A program made the position numbers and the translations under genes. A DNA stretch of 64,000 nt from Theobroma cacao (lineage: Eukaryota; Streptophyta; Magnoliopsida; Malvales; Malvaceae). The notes beneath the pieces are model-generated. The model was given only the letters and a program-made list of their open reading frames with translations, was not told where the DNA came from and did not search any database. The stretch is from NCBI RefSeq assembly GCF_000208745.1, contig NC_030855.1, positions 8,697,693-8,761,692 on the forward strand, in the 5' to 3' direction. Numbering within the stretch: the first letter of the stretch is position 1; each line of letters opens with the position of its first letter. This document shows positions 1 through 11,504 of this stretch, piece after piece.

Positions 1-459
1 CATAGTGGCACCATAAATCAAAGCATACATATTTTGATCATAACATGCATCTTAATGATTACATCACGTGTACGTACACACAGGCAAAAGACTCTTGACT
101 ACCAACGAAGTGACTTTGGGTGACGGTATAGCTACTAAATGCCACGGTACCTACCAAAATGTGAATAGAAGAGGACACCTCAATCTAGGTCCCAACTACC
201 TCCGAATCTAAAAACATGAAGTTAAAAAGAGTGAGTATGAACCCACAGAGTGAACATAATAAGGGAACAAGAAAATAATATAGAAAGTTTTAGAAAACAT
301 GATGCATTTAAGTTAAAACAATGCAATTAAGCTTAATTTCTTGTTAAAAACCCTCAATTCAAACTTGATTATTTTATCTCTCAGTGTTGAAGGATCCATG
401 ATCAACAAGGAAGTCGAAAAGTGAGAACTGAAGCAAGTATCCAAACATGGTAGAGAGTT

Positions 460-690
460 TCTCGCTGTAGCGAGAATGTAATTTCGCTACAACAAGAACA
501 GTGGTGAAAATTAAAACCATCCACTTGAGAGTTTCTTGTTGCAGCGGGAATGCATTTTCACTGTAGCCAAAACCAGGATTGGGTCAATCCCCTATGCACC
601 TAAGAATGCATTCTCACTGCAACGAAAACCAGGGCTATTAAGTTAGAAGAATTCTTGTTACAACGAAAATCCATTCTTGCTGCAATGAAA
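460..690. repeat. Palindromic motif array in LTR-B0
   Basis: About five degenerate copies of a motif centred on CTCGCTGCAGCGAG occur at irregular spacing, for example TTTCTCGCTGTAGCGAGAAT near 468. The same array is in both solo LTR-Bs, so it belongs to the family and is not local noise. No function is known to me; see the findings. Confidence 0.75.
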
Positions 691-799
691 ATCAATTTGA
701 AAGCATTTAACAATTTAAACATTCAACATTCAATGCAATCACATAATATTCTTCCTAACCTCTCTATAACATATATAAACATGTATACAACTACCGACT

Positions 800-970
800 T
801 ACCAGCTCATGTGCACTCCCACACTGCACATAGCTGAAATCATCATGTGCACTCTCACATCGCACGTAGCTAATACCATCATGTGCACTCCCACACTGCA
901 TATGGCAAAAATCATCATGTACACTCCTGCACCACATCATCACCGGCATGTACAATCCCACACCGCACAC
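800..970. repeat. Degenerate minisatellite in LTR-B0
   Basis: Four to five units of about 40-45 bp built on CATGTGCACTCCCACACTGC, each followed by an AGC/ATCATCATG linker. Related arrays occur at the equivalent place in other LTR-B and LTR-D copies (44230-44380, 47165-47345, 51015-51125, 55910-56000). It is a family-specific block with copy number varying between LTRs. Confidence 0.7.
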
Positions 971-2246
971 ACTCAGTTGTAATTAAAACATAACATTATC
1001 GTTCAATGCATAACATACATATCATCATAATATAGGAACACATGAATTCATCACATTTCACATTTCACAAAATAAAAACGTTTGATCAGGGGCTTGTTCC
1101 CATGCATATTTTAAAGAAAAAGACTAATTAAATATTTCAAGTGATTCAAACAAACACTTATGCATTTCTCCCAAAACATTTTAATGCAAGTTCACTCACT
1201 TTTCTTTGTTGATTCTTTAATCGACTCCAACTTCCACTAATGCTCCAAGTGGAGATGTGGGGTGTCATTGGAACCTATCACACACAATAGCACCACAACC
1301 AACTCAATTTACATGAATATTATTCCCAAAGCTATTTCCTAAATAAAATTTTACTAGTTATTCCTAACTAGTTTTCAATTACTATTTGACTAGTCATTTA
1401 TTTTTACTATTCTAGTCACACTAGGAATAAATAAACAACACTCAACAATAAAACAACCCACAACTCTAATTATTGGCCATCATCAACAACTTAAAAATCG
1501 ACCCTAACTCATTACTCATTTTGGTGATTTTGTAGTTGAATTCCTTTTCAAAAGTTTTTTTTTCAAGCTATTATGGAAAGTCTCTCTTTCTCTTTAAAAC
1601 ATCCAGCTAGTGAGAGAAAGTGCTACGGAAAGGCAATTGAGGGCTCTTGAGGTGACAGAGTGAAAGAACATGAAAAATCTTATGAACAAGGGTATAAAAA
1701 CATGAGGTTTGGAGTTTCTATCAAAAAGTCATGGAGATTTCAAGGATGGCTTTCATGGAAGATGGAAAGCTGGAAATGGAGAGGAGAAATGGGAAGAAGA
1801 AGAAGAAGCTACTAGAAGTGAGGAGAAAGCTGCAAGAAATTTAGATATTTATTCTTAAGGTTGACTATAGTTCCACTTATTTACAAAAATGCCATTGCAT
1901 AATTGACTTTGCCTTCTTCTTTTCTTTGGTTCAACTTTTTACTCTTTTGACACTAAAAAAAGGTCCACAATAGATTAGAGGTGCTCAAGTTCATGAAAAC
2001 TTAAAAATTTAGACTCGAAAACCAAAATGACCATTTTATCCCTATTATGGAAATTATCATTATTTCTATTTTCTTATTTATTTAATTATTATATACATCA
2101 TTCATTTATTCCTTAGGCTTATTTAGACCTTAGTAATATTAGAAAAACCCACTTTTAAAAGCTCACCAAGAAAATGACAGAACTATCGCTAATCCATTTC
2201 ATCATGTCTACCTCCGCTACACGTCTAAGAAGGTCTAGGTTTCACA

Positions 2247-3249
2247 AGTTTAAAGAGATTTTGGTAGTTTGGCTTGGAGATTTCAAGGTAAGGAAGATAG
2301 AAATTGTTAGTTTGGTTGAACGCATGCTTTTTGAACCGAATATAATGTGTGAAAATATTTGTGGCAGCAAAAGAATACCGTGTGGGTGCCAAGGAAACCA
2401 TGCATGTTGGTGATTCACAAGGAATGCAAGATTACGCTACCAAGGAGCTTGAGATTTCTTGGTTTTAGTTCAAGTTAAATTATTAAGGAAAGGTAAGACA
2501 AACTGTGGCCTAATCCTTGATTGTCTATGTTATATGATTATGTGTTAGGAAAAATGCTTATATTGGTTGTGAGATTTGATGTTGTGAGAATGTAATGTTT
2601 AAAGAAAGTAAAAGGGTAAGGATTATGCATGCAAAGATTTAAGACTTCTTTGGTAAAGTTGCTGCCATATATAATTGTGTATAAGCATAAGATTAACTAT
2701 GAAATTAGGTTAAGGATTTGTTGATTGAAGTGCTACCCGTATGTGTGTGGAATTAAATATATTGAGTTTGAATTGTTTTGAGGAAGTGTAAAAGTAAAGA
2801 AAGTATGTTGTGGTGGAATGCCAGAGAAAGTGACGGGTGATCGGTAAGTAGAATTAGCTAGACACGCATCCGAATCAATAGTGAGTAATATCTCGCTATT
2901 GTAAGGTGAGTAGGGGGGTGTCTATTTCAAAAGATTCAATATTATACATAAACTAATTTATCAATGATTTATTTAATGCCATTGTGGAAAGTATGTGTTG
3001 TTAGAAATTAACAAGTGATTTGTATACTTGTTTTGGAGAGATTTATAAATTGTTATTGTGGAAAGCATGGGCTGGTAGAAATGCTAGGCAATTGTGGATG
3101 CAATGATGTTTGAAATCATTTTGGCTATATATATATAAGTTATATATGTAAAAGATTTTGAAAATCGAGAAACAAGCCCTCTTACCACGATTTATATCAA
3201 AGTGTGCCTTATTGATTTTTGTGATGTGCATTCATGAACAAATTACATA
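2247..3249 (+). repeat. LTR-C fragment, left of Copia-1
   Basis: Matches the interior of the solo LTR-C at 38635-41790, in the same orientation: for example GATTTCAAGGTAAGGAAG here and GATTCCAAGGTAAGGAAG at about 39831, and the block with ATTAGCTAGACACGCA at about 2855 and its counterpart near 40407. It ends in the TSD ACATA (3245-3249) of Copia-1 and continues at 25796. The short minus-strand frame at 3043-3231 is not supported as a gene. Confidence 0.8.
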
Positions 3250-3513
3250 TGTAGGCTCCATTAGTTTTTAATGATAATAAAACATTTCCATTCATTTGTG
3301 TTTAATATCTTTACTTAAGTGTGTAGAAAAATTAATATATGAAATTAATCATTTAACTCCTCAAAGAGTATATCAAAAGAAAAAGAGGAATAAAAATGAC
3401 AAGATGTAACTATCTAACAAGGAGGAAGCCTATTGATGAAACAAGGAAGAATATTGGTTGACCAAGTTTCAAATTGGAGGAATGGCAGGCTGAAGAGTTT
3501 GAGAAACAAAATC

Positions 3514-3620
3514 AACTTAGTTGACCAAGTCAGTCAACTAACTGCTCTCTGTCAGAATCTGCAATCAGAAACAGAACCAACTTAGTCGACCAAGTCAGTC
3601 GACTAAGAGCTCTCTGTTTG
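3514..3620. repeat. Tandem hairpin repeats in the Copia-1 LTR
   Basis: Two units with a 65-bp period. In the second, CTTAGTCGAC (3581-3590) and GTCGACTAAG (3598-3607) form a perfect 10-bp stem with a 7-nt loop; the first has a 9-bp stem TTAGTTGAC/GTCAACTAA. Palindromic LTR motifs are typical of Sireviruses. The motif recurs between pol and the third ORF. Confidence 0.8.
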
Positions 3621-3726
3621 CAATTTGAACCAGTGCACTGTAAGACAGATTAACAGCTATAACTCATCCTCAACTGTTTTCAACGACCATAAACTATCAA
3701 ACTGCCATCAAAGTTGCATCTCCAAG

Positions 3727-3734
3727 TATAAAAG
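3727..3734 (+). promoter_or_regulatory. TATA box of the Copia-1 5' LTR
   Basis: TATAAAAG within CCAAGTATAAAAGGG, conserved at the same place in all four Copia LTRs here (25194, and minus strand 28757-28764 and 37859-37866). Probable core promoter for the genomic RNA; the start site is not determined. Confidence 0.65.
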
Positions 3735-4326
3735 GGTCTTCTAACAATTAGAAACAAGTTTTTTAAAAAACTTGAAAGAGATTTAAGCTATAAAAATTTG
3801 AAAAATCAGAAAAGCTTCACTGCACTTGTCTGCACTTAAACGCCTACTCCTTGCATTTGTATTTAGCACTCAATCTTGTACCACTCAGGTCAACCAGTGA
3901 TCATAAGTATCTTTTTTTACTACTTCTCTTGTATTCTTAGAGTGAGGGAGTCACTCTAAGTGGTTGTTCAAGCATGGGACAGCTTGATTATTGAAAGTTG
4001 TGGTTGAGCCTTGCAAAACCACTTTGGGTTTTAGTTGAGCTCGTGAAAAACTTGTGTAAAAGGTTGTGGCTGAGCCTGGTAAAAGCTATTGTAAAGCTTA
4101 GTGAAAGCTTCTGAATTTCACCGATGTTTAGTGAATTTGTGGAAAAATCCTTGGTTGGATAATCAAGGTAGTGGATGTAGGTCTTGTACCGAACCACTCT
4201 AAATTACTGTGCATCTTATACTCTATTTTTATTTTCTTAAGTTCTGGAAATTAGTTTCCAATATTGTTAAGAGCCAAATTGTGCTATTCACCCCCTCCTC
4301 TAGCACATATTATAGGGACAAACAAT

Positions 4327-4338
4327 TGGTATTAGAGC
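4327..4338 (+). other. Copia-1 primer-binding site
   Basis: TGGTATTAGAGC, two bases after the LTR, differs by one base from the plant initiator tRNA-Met site TGGTATCAGAGC. It primes minus-strand DNA synthesis. Confidence 0.85.
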
Positions 4339-4382
4339 TAGTTTCTTGTTATTAAGGCTTAACATCCTTACAGAGGATCCAT

Positions 4383-5451
4383 ATGGCTCTCCAAAAATCA
4401 GTAGTGGCTGAGGGATAATCAACAAATAGACCACCTCTGTTTAATGGCTGTAATTACCCTTATTAGAGCACTAGAATGTCAATTTCCATTAGAGCTATAG
4501 ACTATGAAATGTGAGACATCATAATTGAAGGACCCTTTATGCCATCAACCGTGAATGTAGTGACAAATGAGTTGATGCCCAAGCCAAGGTCTGAATGGAC
4601 TAAGGCTGAAACTAAGAAAGTTCAAATAAATTTTAAGGCCATCAACACATTGCATTGTGCATTAACCCCCACTGAATTTAACAAAGTCTCAAGCTGTACA
4701 ACAACTAAGCAAGTGTGGAAAAAACTTAGAATAATTCATGAAGGGACTTTTCAGGTAAAGGAGTCCAAAATTGCTCTGTTAACACAAAATTATGAAATGT
4801 TCAAAATGGAGCTTGGTGAAGACATCACCAGCATGTTTGATAGGTTTACAAACATCACAAATAAATTGAGCCAGCTAGGCAAGCCTATTTCTAAACATGA
4901 ATTAGTAAAAAGACTGCTTAGGAGTCAACCAAAAAACTGGAAGCCTAAAGTGACTGCCATTAAAAAGGCTAAAGATCTGAACATCATCACACTTGATGAG
5001 ATTTGTGGTTCTTTTCTCACTCATGAGCTGGAGCTTAAGGAAGAAGAAGAAGAAAATCGAATGGAAGCAAAGGAAAAGAAAAAGAGTATTGCACTTAAAG
5101 CCAGCATCCTTGAATAAGAGCTGGAAAAGCTTTCTTGTGATGATGATGAAAAATTAGCTCTAGTTGCAAGAAAATTCAAAAAGCTAATGAGTAGAAGAAA
5201 TCGAAGGCTAGCCATAAGAGGTTTCAGGAAAGACCAAGGTATCTCATGGAAAAACAGAAACAAAATTGACTCCAACAAAAATGAGGAGCTCATCTGCTAC
5301 GAGTGCAAGAAACCTGATCACTTCAAGTCGATAGTGTCCATTGTTGAAAGATGAAACTCCTAAGAAAAATAAGAAATCCAAGAAAGCAATGGTGGCAACT
5401 GCATGGTTGGACAGTGACACATCAAGCTTTGAAACTGATGATGAAAAATCG
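4383..5451 (+). pseudogene. Copia-1 gag, broken
   Basis: Sirevirus-type Gag, the capsid/nucleocapsid protein. From the ATG at 4383 the frame meets TAA at 4416 and TAG at 4464 (a Trp codon in the family), is open from 4539 to 5117, then TAA. The open part has the copia-type gag core (residues like VWKKLRIIHEG and DITSMFDRFTNITNKLSQLG). A zinc knuckle CYECKKPDHFKS lies near 5297-5332; its last Cys is thrown out of frame by a +1 insertion near 5331. Copia-2 carries the same protein (minus, 35592-37191). It ends where the internal deletion joins it to the pol linker (5452). Confidence 0.9.
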
Positions 5452-6504
5452 GAGGAAATGAGCTTAGAGAACAACAAAAATAATGAAGAAAGCTCACCTA
5501 GAAGAGAAAATGAAACTGCACCTCTAGAAAATCTACAAAGAGCAGAAAATCAGCATGATGATCTTCTAAGGAGTTGGAGATTTGTAAGAGATCACCCACA
5601 AGACCAAATAATAGGTGACATTTCACAATGAGTTAAAACTAGGAAAACAACTAGAGAAATTTGAGAGTTTTCAACTTTTATATCTCAAATTGAACCTAAA
5701 AACTTTAAAGAAGCTGAAAAAGAGGAAAGTTGGATAATGGCCATGCAAGAAGAACTTTATCAATTCACAAGGAGTCATGTATAGTCATTAGTACCTAGAC
5801 TTTCAAATCACCTTATTATTGGTACAAAATGGGTATTTAGAAATAAGGTAGATGAGTAAGGAAATGTAGTTAGAAATAAAGCTAGGTTGGTAGCAAAAGG
5901 ATACAACCAAGAAGAAGGAATTGATTATGATGAAACCTTTGCTCCTGTTGCTAGGATTGAAGCTATAAGGTTATTGCTAGCTTTCGCATGTTTCATGAAT
6001 TTTAAATTGTTCCAAAAGGATGTAAAAAGTGCATTCTTGAATAGATTAATTCAAGAGGAAGTATATGCTAAACAACCACCTGGTTTTGAAGACTTGAAAA
6101 ATCTAATCATGTTTTCAAACTTCATAAAGCCTTGTAAAGATTGAAACAAGCTCCTAAAGCTTGGTATGAAAGGCTTTCAAAATTTCTAGTTGAGAAAGGG
6201 TATGATAGAGGCAACATCGATACTACATTGTTTATTAAGAGATATCTAAATGATTTAATTGTTGTGCAAATATATGTGGATGACAGTGTATTTGGTGCAA
6301 CTAATAAGGCTTTATGCAAGAACTTTGCTAAGGAAATGCAGGGTGAGTTTGAGATGAGCATGATGGGAGAGTTGAGGTACTTCCTTGGTCTTCAAATCAA
6401 ACAAAGTGAGGAAGGAATCTTCATCAACCAAGGAAGATACACTCATGACATGCTCAAGAAATTTGATATGTTGAAGCTGAAATCAATTTCCACTCCAATG
6501 AGTC
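5452..6504 (+). pseudogene. Copia-1 pol: post-integrase linker and RT, broken
   Basis: After the deletion junction the reading resumes in the linker between integrase and RT (EEMSLENNKNNEESS), then runs into RVT_2-type copia reverse transcriptase: [28 protein letters not shown] and the active-site motif YVDDS near 6275 (YVDDI in Copia-2). Stops occur at 5629, near 5662 and in the VWSL region. A deletion near 6140 removes part of YGLKQAP and shifts frame, and the solo LTR-E interrupts it at 6505. Protease and integrase are absent. It cannot make an enzyme. Confidence 0.9.
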
Positions 6505-9405
6505 TGTCACGACCTGGTACTCTCTTCGACCCCGTGACAACTGTCGCTATGTCCCGATAGACATACCTTACCCGGAATGTCAACCGAAACCTCGCAAGGC
6601 TCTAGCATCAGTTCTCTGCCTCCCTGTGAGCAGCAGTTACTAAATATCATATTTTAAAGGAATATAGACTATTTTCAAATCAAAGACAATCAAAAAGTAA
6701 TTTCTACCGCACAGGGGTATTTTGGTCATTCTACTCAAAAATTTCGAAACCTTCTAAAAATATAATTTATAAATGAAAAATATACATTTCATATCTAAAA
6801 ATAAATTTAGGTATCTAAATCATCCATTTAAAGTGGAATTATAGCTAATCAAACTAAATAAAAAAATATTGAAAAAATATTTTATTTTCATANNNNNNNN
6901 NNNNNNNNNNNNNNNNNNNNNNNNNNNNNNNNNNNNNNNNNNNNNNNNNNNNNNNNNNNNNNNNNNNNNNNNNNNNNNNNNNNNNNNNNNNNNNNNNNNN
7001 NNNNNNNNNNNNNNNNNNNNNNNNNNNNNNNNNNNNNNNNNNNNNNNNNNNNNNNNNNNNNNNNNNNNNNNNNNNNNNNNNNNNNNNNNNNNNNNNNNNN
7101 NNNNNNNNNNNNNNNNNNNNNNNNNNNNNNNNNNNNNNNNNNNNNNNNNNNNNNNNNNNNNNNNNNNNNNNNNNNNNNNNNNNNNNNNNNNNNNNNNNNN
7201 NNNNNNNNNNNNNNNNNNNNNNNNNNNNNNNNNNNNNNNNNNNNNNNNNNNNNNNNNNNNNNNNNNNNNNNNNNNNNNNNNNNNNNNNNNNNNNNNNNNN
7301 NNNNNNNNNNNNNNNNNNNNNNNNNNNNNNNNNNNNNNNNNNNNNNNNNNNNNNNNNNNNNNNNNNNNNNNNNNNNNNNNNNNNNNNNNNNNNNNNNNNN
7401 NNNNNNNNNNNNNNNNNNNNNNNNNNNNNNNNNNNNNNNNNNNNNNNNNNNNNNNNNNNNNNNNNNNNNNNNNNNNNNNNNNNNNNNNNNNNNNNNNNNN
7501 NNNNNNNNNNNNNNNNNNNNNNNNNNNNNNNNNNNNNNNNNNNNNNNNNNNNNNNNNNNNNNNNNNNNNNNNNNNNNNNNNNNNNNNNNNNNNNNNNNNN
7601 NNNNNNNNNNNNNNNNNNNNNNNNNNNNAGGATTCAATTTCAAACCAAATTATGAATCTCATTTCATTTAACCAACACTTCAGTTATAAAACATAATAGT
7701 TTACAATTTAAGTTCATTATTCTTTAAAATCATAAAAACGAGTATAAACTACTTTAGATAGTTAAGATGATAGTCTGTTTACTCACAATAACGGGAGTAC
7801 TCCTACTCCTGGTCCTCAGGTACGATATCCTTACCCTTACCAAAGGGCTCACCACCTATACCTAATACACAACAAGTAATTCAATACATTTGTGCCAAAC
7901 TATTATAAAACTATTCCAAGCTCTATATGAATGCATGAAATTGAATGAGAAATGTTCGAATAATCACTTAAAGATGGTGTTCTACGTAGGTTCAATTGTT
8001 ATTGGATTGAAATGGTATTCGACCTAACTCGCACTATACATTGTTTAATTAGCCAAAACATCTGATTCAACTCCAAATAGATTCATTGCACTTTCAGTAC
8101 TCCAAATACACCCAAAGTACCTCAATGAACTTGATTGTGACTTAAATGATCACATCCGAAACTCATTCTGATTCTGAACTAACGTGCTAATCAGTGTCAA
8201 CATAGTCCAATAAGTCTGTATATATCATTAGAAATCAAATTCAAGTCCATTTACCATGATTTTCTCGTTGTCGTTCAAGTCATTTACTAAAGGCACTATA
8301 CTTTTCGATAACCGTTGTCAATATTCGACATCATAAATCATCAAATACGAGCTAAATAATATGAAATATAACAAAATTCATCATCAATATATCCCCTATT
8401 AAATTCGGCCAAGGAGGGTTTAGTGAAGGACATGTGGTTTTCTTGCTTGTTTTTGATACCGAATATCACAAAAAAACTAAAAACACCTAGATAGCATGAA
8501 ATCTAACAAAAACTATCATCAAAACCTCCCCCCCTTGATTCGGCCAACATGACTTCCTTCATGAAAGTTAGGGTTTCAACCATAGAAAATGAAAAAGAAA
8601 GCATGGGAGAGGTGAATCTTAAGCTAAAATCGTGAAATCTTTCCTCAGATCGCTTCGTTTTTCGGTAACCGATGAGTTTCTCTTGAATTTTCTTCGTCAA
8701 GGGTTGTTTCTATTCTTTCCCCCCTTTTCTTTGGCTTGCACGGCAATGAAAGAAGAATTGGAAGAGGTTTATGTTGATTTATAAAGAAAATTATAAAAGA
8801 ATTAAAGCTTGACAAGTGTCAACGTGGAAATGGTTCATGGTTAAAACTTAACTATTAAGCATTTTCTTACCACCACATATAATACCTTAATTATCCAAAG
8901 TATAAAATGATAATAGGTGAAATTCATGGACTTGACAAGTGTCACGGTGGTGTAAAATTTCAAAAATTCCTATTATGTCCTCATGGGCACGTGGAATGAC
9001 CAATTTGCCCTTATGCTCAGAAAAACATCAAAATTAGAATTTTTCACTTCTCAAATTCAAATTATGCTGCAAATAGTCAAACTTGGTCAAAACTCTCCTC
9101 CAACATTCCAATTTTTGCCCTCGAGCGGCAAAATAACCATTTTGCCCCTACGTTATAAAAATTCCCAATTGGATTCCAAATTAATCCTCTAACTCTGAAT
9201 CACCATTTTAAGACATTCTAAGGTTTAATAACTCTCAAATACATCCCAAAATCTCTATTTAGACTAGTTCGAGGTTTTAGTCGACTTAGTTGTACCACTA
9301 GGTATGATACCGACTTTTAACAGTTTTTTTAGGCATCCAAGTATGCAGACATGCTATCAAGTACATAAATGACATGGCAAGTATATAATAGAGCTGGGCT
9401 TGACA
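6505..9405 (-). mobile_element. Solo LTR-E in Copia-1 pol
   Basis: Reads TGTCACGACC...GGGCTTGACA, flanked by a perfect TSD GAGTC (6500-6504 and 9406-9410). The uninterrupted Copia-2 sequence near 33150 shows the empty site (AATGAGT followed by the CATCTACCAAACTTG-type block). Native orientation is minus, by analogy with the family's polypurine-tract side. No internal region is present, so it is a solo LTR left by LTR-LTR recombination. It resembles 56974-59950 and the Gypsy-1 LTRs. It contains 736 N. Confidence 0.9.
6893..7628. other. Assembly gap (736 N)
   Basis: A run of N inside the solo LTR-E. Open frames crossing it are artefacts. Confidence 1.
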
Positions 9406-10128
9406 GAGTCCATCCACCAAACTTGACTTAGATGAAAAAGGTAAGGATGTAGATCAAAAGCTCTATAGAGGTATGATCGGCTCTCTTCTCTACTTAACAG
9501 CAAGTAGACTAGGTATTCAGTTTAGTGTGTGCTTGTGTGCTAGATTTCAATCACAGCCTAAAGAAACACACCTAATAGCTGTTAAGAGAATTTTTAGATA
9601 TCTCATAGACACTCAAGGACTAGGAATATGGTTCTCTAGAGACTTAACTCTTTGCTTAGTTGGATATTCAGATGCTGACTTTGCTGGCAACAGAACTGAT
9701 AGGAAAAGCACTAGTGGAACATGCCAATTTTTAGGAAGCATACTTGTGTCTTGGTCTAGCAAGAAGCAAAATTCAGTAGCTTTATCAACAGCTGAAGCAG
9801 AGTATGTATCACTAGTTAACTGCTGTGCACAAATCCTTTGGATCAAGCAACAATTAAAAGATTATGGAATAACTATGCATAATGTACCAATATACTGTGA
9901 TAAAACAAGTGCAATCAATATATTAAGAAACCTATGCAGCACTCTAGGACAAAGCACATTGAAATAAGACACCATTTTATTAGAGACCATGTAGTGAAAA
10001 ATGATAGGAAGATATAATTTGTGAACACTTTACATCAATTAGCAAACATTTTTACCAAACCTCTGATTGAAGATAAATTTTATGAGATTAGAAAAAATTT
10101 AAGGATGATTAGTATGAAGGAATTATAG
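9406..10128 (+). pseudogene. Copia-1 pol: end of RT and RNase H, broken
   Basis: Continuation of pol after the nested LTR. RNase H motifs are SDADFAG (near 9668), STAEAEYVSL (near 9786) and the third acidic residue in YCDKTSA (near 9894). The frame is open at 9473-9967, then shifts in the segment that reads NISKNPVQHSRTKHIE in Copia-2. Homology continues to KEL and the TAG at 10126-10128. As in all copia pol genes, RNase H follows RT. Confidence 0.9.
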
Positions 10129-10526
10129 GAAAAGCTTTGGCTCTCACATAGAAAACAGAGTACATTCAGTCGACTAAGGAAATCTTAGTCAACTAAGAGT
10201 GGTCTTACAACATTAAATAATAAGACTCAGTCAGTTTAGAGATAAAAGAGTAAAATGTGGTAAAAATTTGGGTTTATCGGGTTCAAAAAGAATGAAGAAA
10301 TACTGCCAAAGATAAATAACCAAAAATTTTAGAGGGAAATTTAAAATTATGAAGAAATAAAAGTAGGGCAGTACTTAAGGGAAGGTGAGTAGTTTTTTTT
10401 TAGTAATAACTGCTGACTACCTCTTCTTTCCTCTCCCCTAAAACCGGTTGCTCTAAAAACAAAAACCTAAATCTTGCTGTTTGCCTCTGAAACCTACTAA
10501 AACCCTCAAAAATTTCTAGAACCAAG
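10129..10526 (+). other. Copia-1 spacer between pol and the third ORF
   Basis: Noncoding 0.4-kb spacer. It holds an inverted repeat, AGTCGACTAAG (10168-10178) and CTTAGTCAACT (10184-10194), one mismatch and a 5-nt loop, the same motif as in the LTRs. Copia-2 has it at 32359-32385. The rest is AT-rich leader with no ORF. Confidence 0.75.
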
Positions 10527-11504
10527 ATGGCTAGAAAATCTCAAAGTAATGAGATATCAGAAAATAGGAAAGGGAAAAGGCCAATGGAGGAAGGAACAGG
10601 AACAAAAAGTCTGAAGAAGAAACAAAAAATTATGCCTACTTCAGTTAAAGAAATATCTGAGAAACTAAGAGAAAAGAAGCAGAAAACTGACAAGAAGAAA
10701 GAAACAGAACCCTCACTCCACAAAGGTACCAGTTCTTCTTCTTCGAAGTTTAGGAATAAGTTGCATGAATATAGGTTCAAAAATATCGAGAATGCACCAA
10801 TCTTCTGTGGAAAATTTATTGATTGGAAGAGTTTTAAGGAAAATATAGAAGTCCAGACTAGTTTATCTGAGTACTTTGATGAACTAAAACTAAAAGGTTA
10901 CAGCACCTTTAAGAATAGGTCTTATAGTGCAAGTCTGGTTAAAGAATTCTATTCTAGTATTGCTTTGAAAAGAAAGGAATTAATAGATTCTAATGATTAT
11001 GATGAAGATAGTTTGAATGTTTATTTGAATGAAAAAAATTTATTGTGACTGCTGAAGATTTAGGAAACTTGCTGGAAATAGAATGTAAAGAAGGAAAGTA
11101 TGAGCTCCTTGAAAAATAGATCCATCCTCATTGTGGGAGATCATCACTAGAAGGAAAGAAAAATATTCTTCAAAAAGAAATTCAGGTATGATAATCAGTC
11201 CTCAGATTAGGATTTTACTCTATTTTACAGCAACCAACATTTAAGGTAGAGGTGGAAGCCTTAGTTACATTAGCCTCTAGGACCTCTGGCCGATGCGGCA
11301 TGCCTTCAACGAGGTACCTCTGAATCTGGGAAGATTTATGATTGAAAAATTGAGAAGTGCTTGCAGACTTGATAAGGTTAATCTGCCGTATAGGAATGTA
11401 ATTACATCCCTAGTGTAGAAGAAGGGAAAATGGGCAAAGAGGTATTATATGGACCTAGTAAAAACCAGAGATCAAGCTATTTATTATGGGAGCTTGGTTA
11501 AAAT
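10527..11504 (+). pseudogene. Copia-1 third ORF, N-terminal part
   Basis: Starts at ATG 10527 (MARKSQSNEIS), followed by a Lys/Glu-rich low-complexity N-terminus, then a folded-looking region (FIDWKSFKENIEVQTSLSEY, SALVKEFYSS-like). The frame breaks at an A-run near 11035 and homology continues in other frames (SLWEIITGRKEKYSSK, RFMIEKLRSACRLDKVNLPY) to the Gypsy-1 insertion. Related proteins are annotated in plants as putative plant transposon protein; in Sireviruses the extra ORF has been called env-like. I see no signal peptide or membrane segment. Function unknown. It continues at 22982. Confidence 0.75.

Larger units (their letters stand above)
1..2246 (-). repeat. LTR-B copy B0, left edge outside the window
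   Basis: Long LTR of a Ty3/Gypsy-type family, native orientation minus. It aligns by eye with the two solo LTR-Bs at 45988-48597 and 49796-52072; the window opens roughly 130-150 bp inside it. It shares their palindromic motif array (460-690), CATGTGCACTCCCACA-type minisatellite (800-970) and the end GGTTTCACA at 2238-2246. LTR-C sequence resumes directly after the end, so B0 is inserted in LTR-C and the expected TSD is AGTTT (2247-2251). Whether it is solo or belongs to a full element cannot be seen. The short open frames inside it look like chance. Confidence 0.85.
3250..4324 (+). repeat. Copia-1 5' LTR
   Basis: Starts TGTAGGCTCC after the TSD and ends GGGACAAACA just before the primer-binding site. 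It contains two tandem inverted-repeat units (3514-3620), a TATA box at 3727 and the cytosine-rich GTGCTATTCACCCCC stretch near its end. Length and content match 24717-25790 and both Copia-2 LTRs. Confidence 0.95.

Noticed and set aside
5021..5293. Ser-rich minus-strand frame over Copia-1 gag (and the + strand equivalent at 36332-36574)
   Set aside because: Antisense of the Glu/Lys-rich Gag linker; it appears in both Copia copies only because gag is shared.
6820..7696. Long open frames across the N run
   Set aside because: They consist of undetermined residues with only a few real codons at each end.
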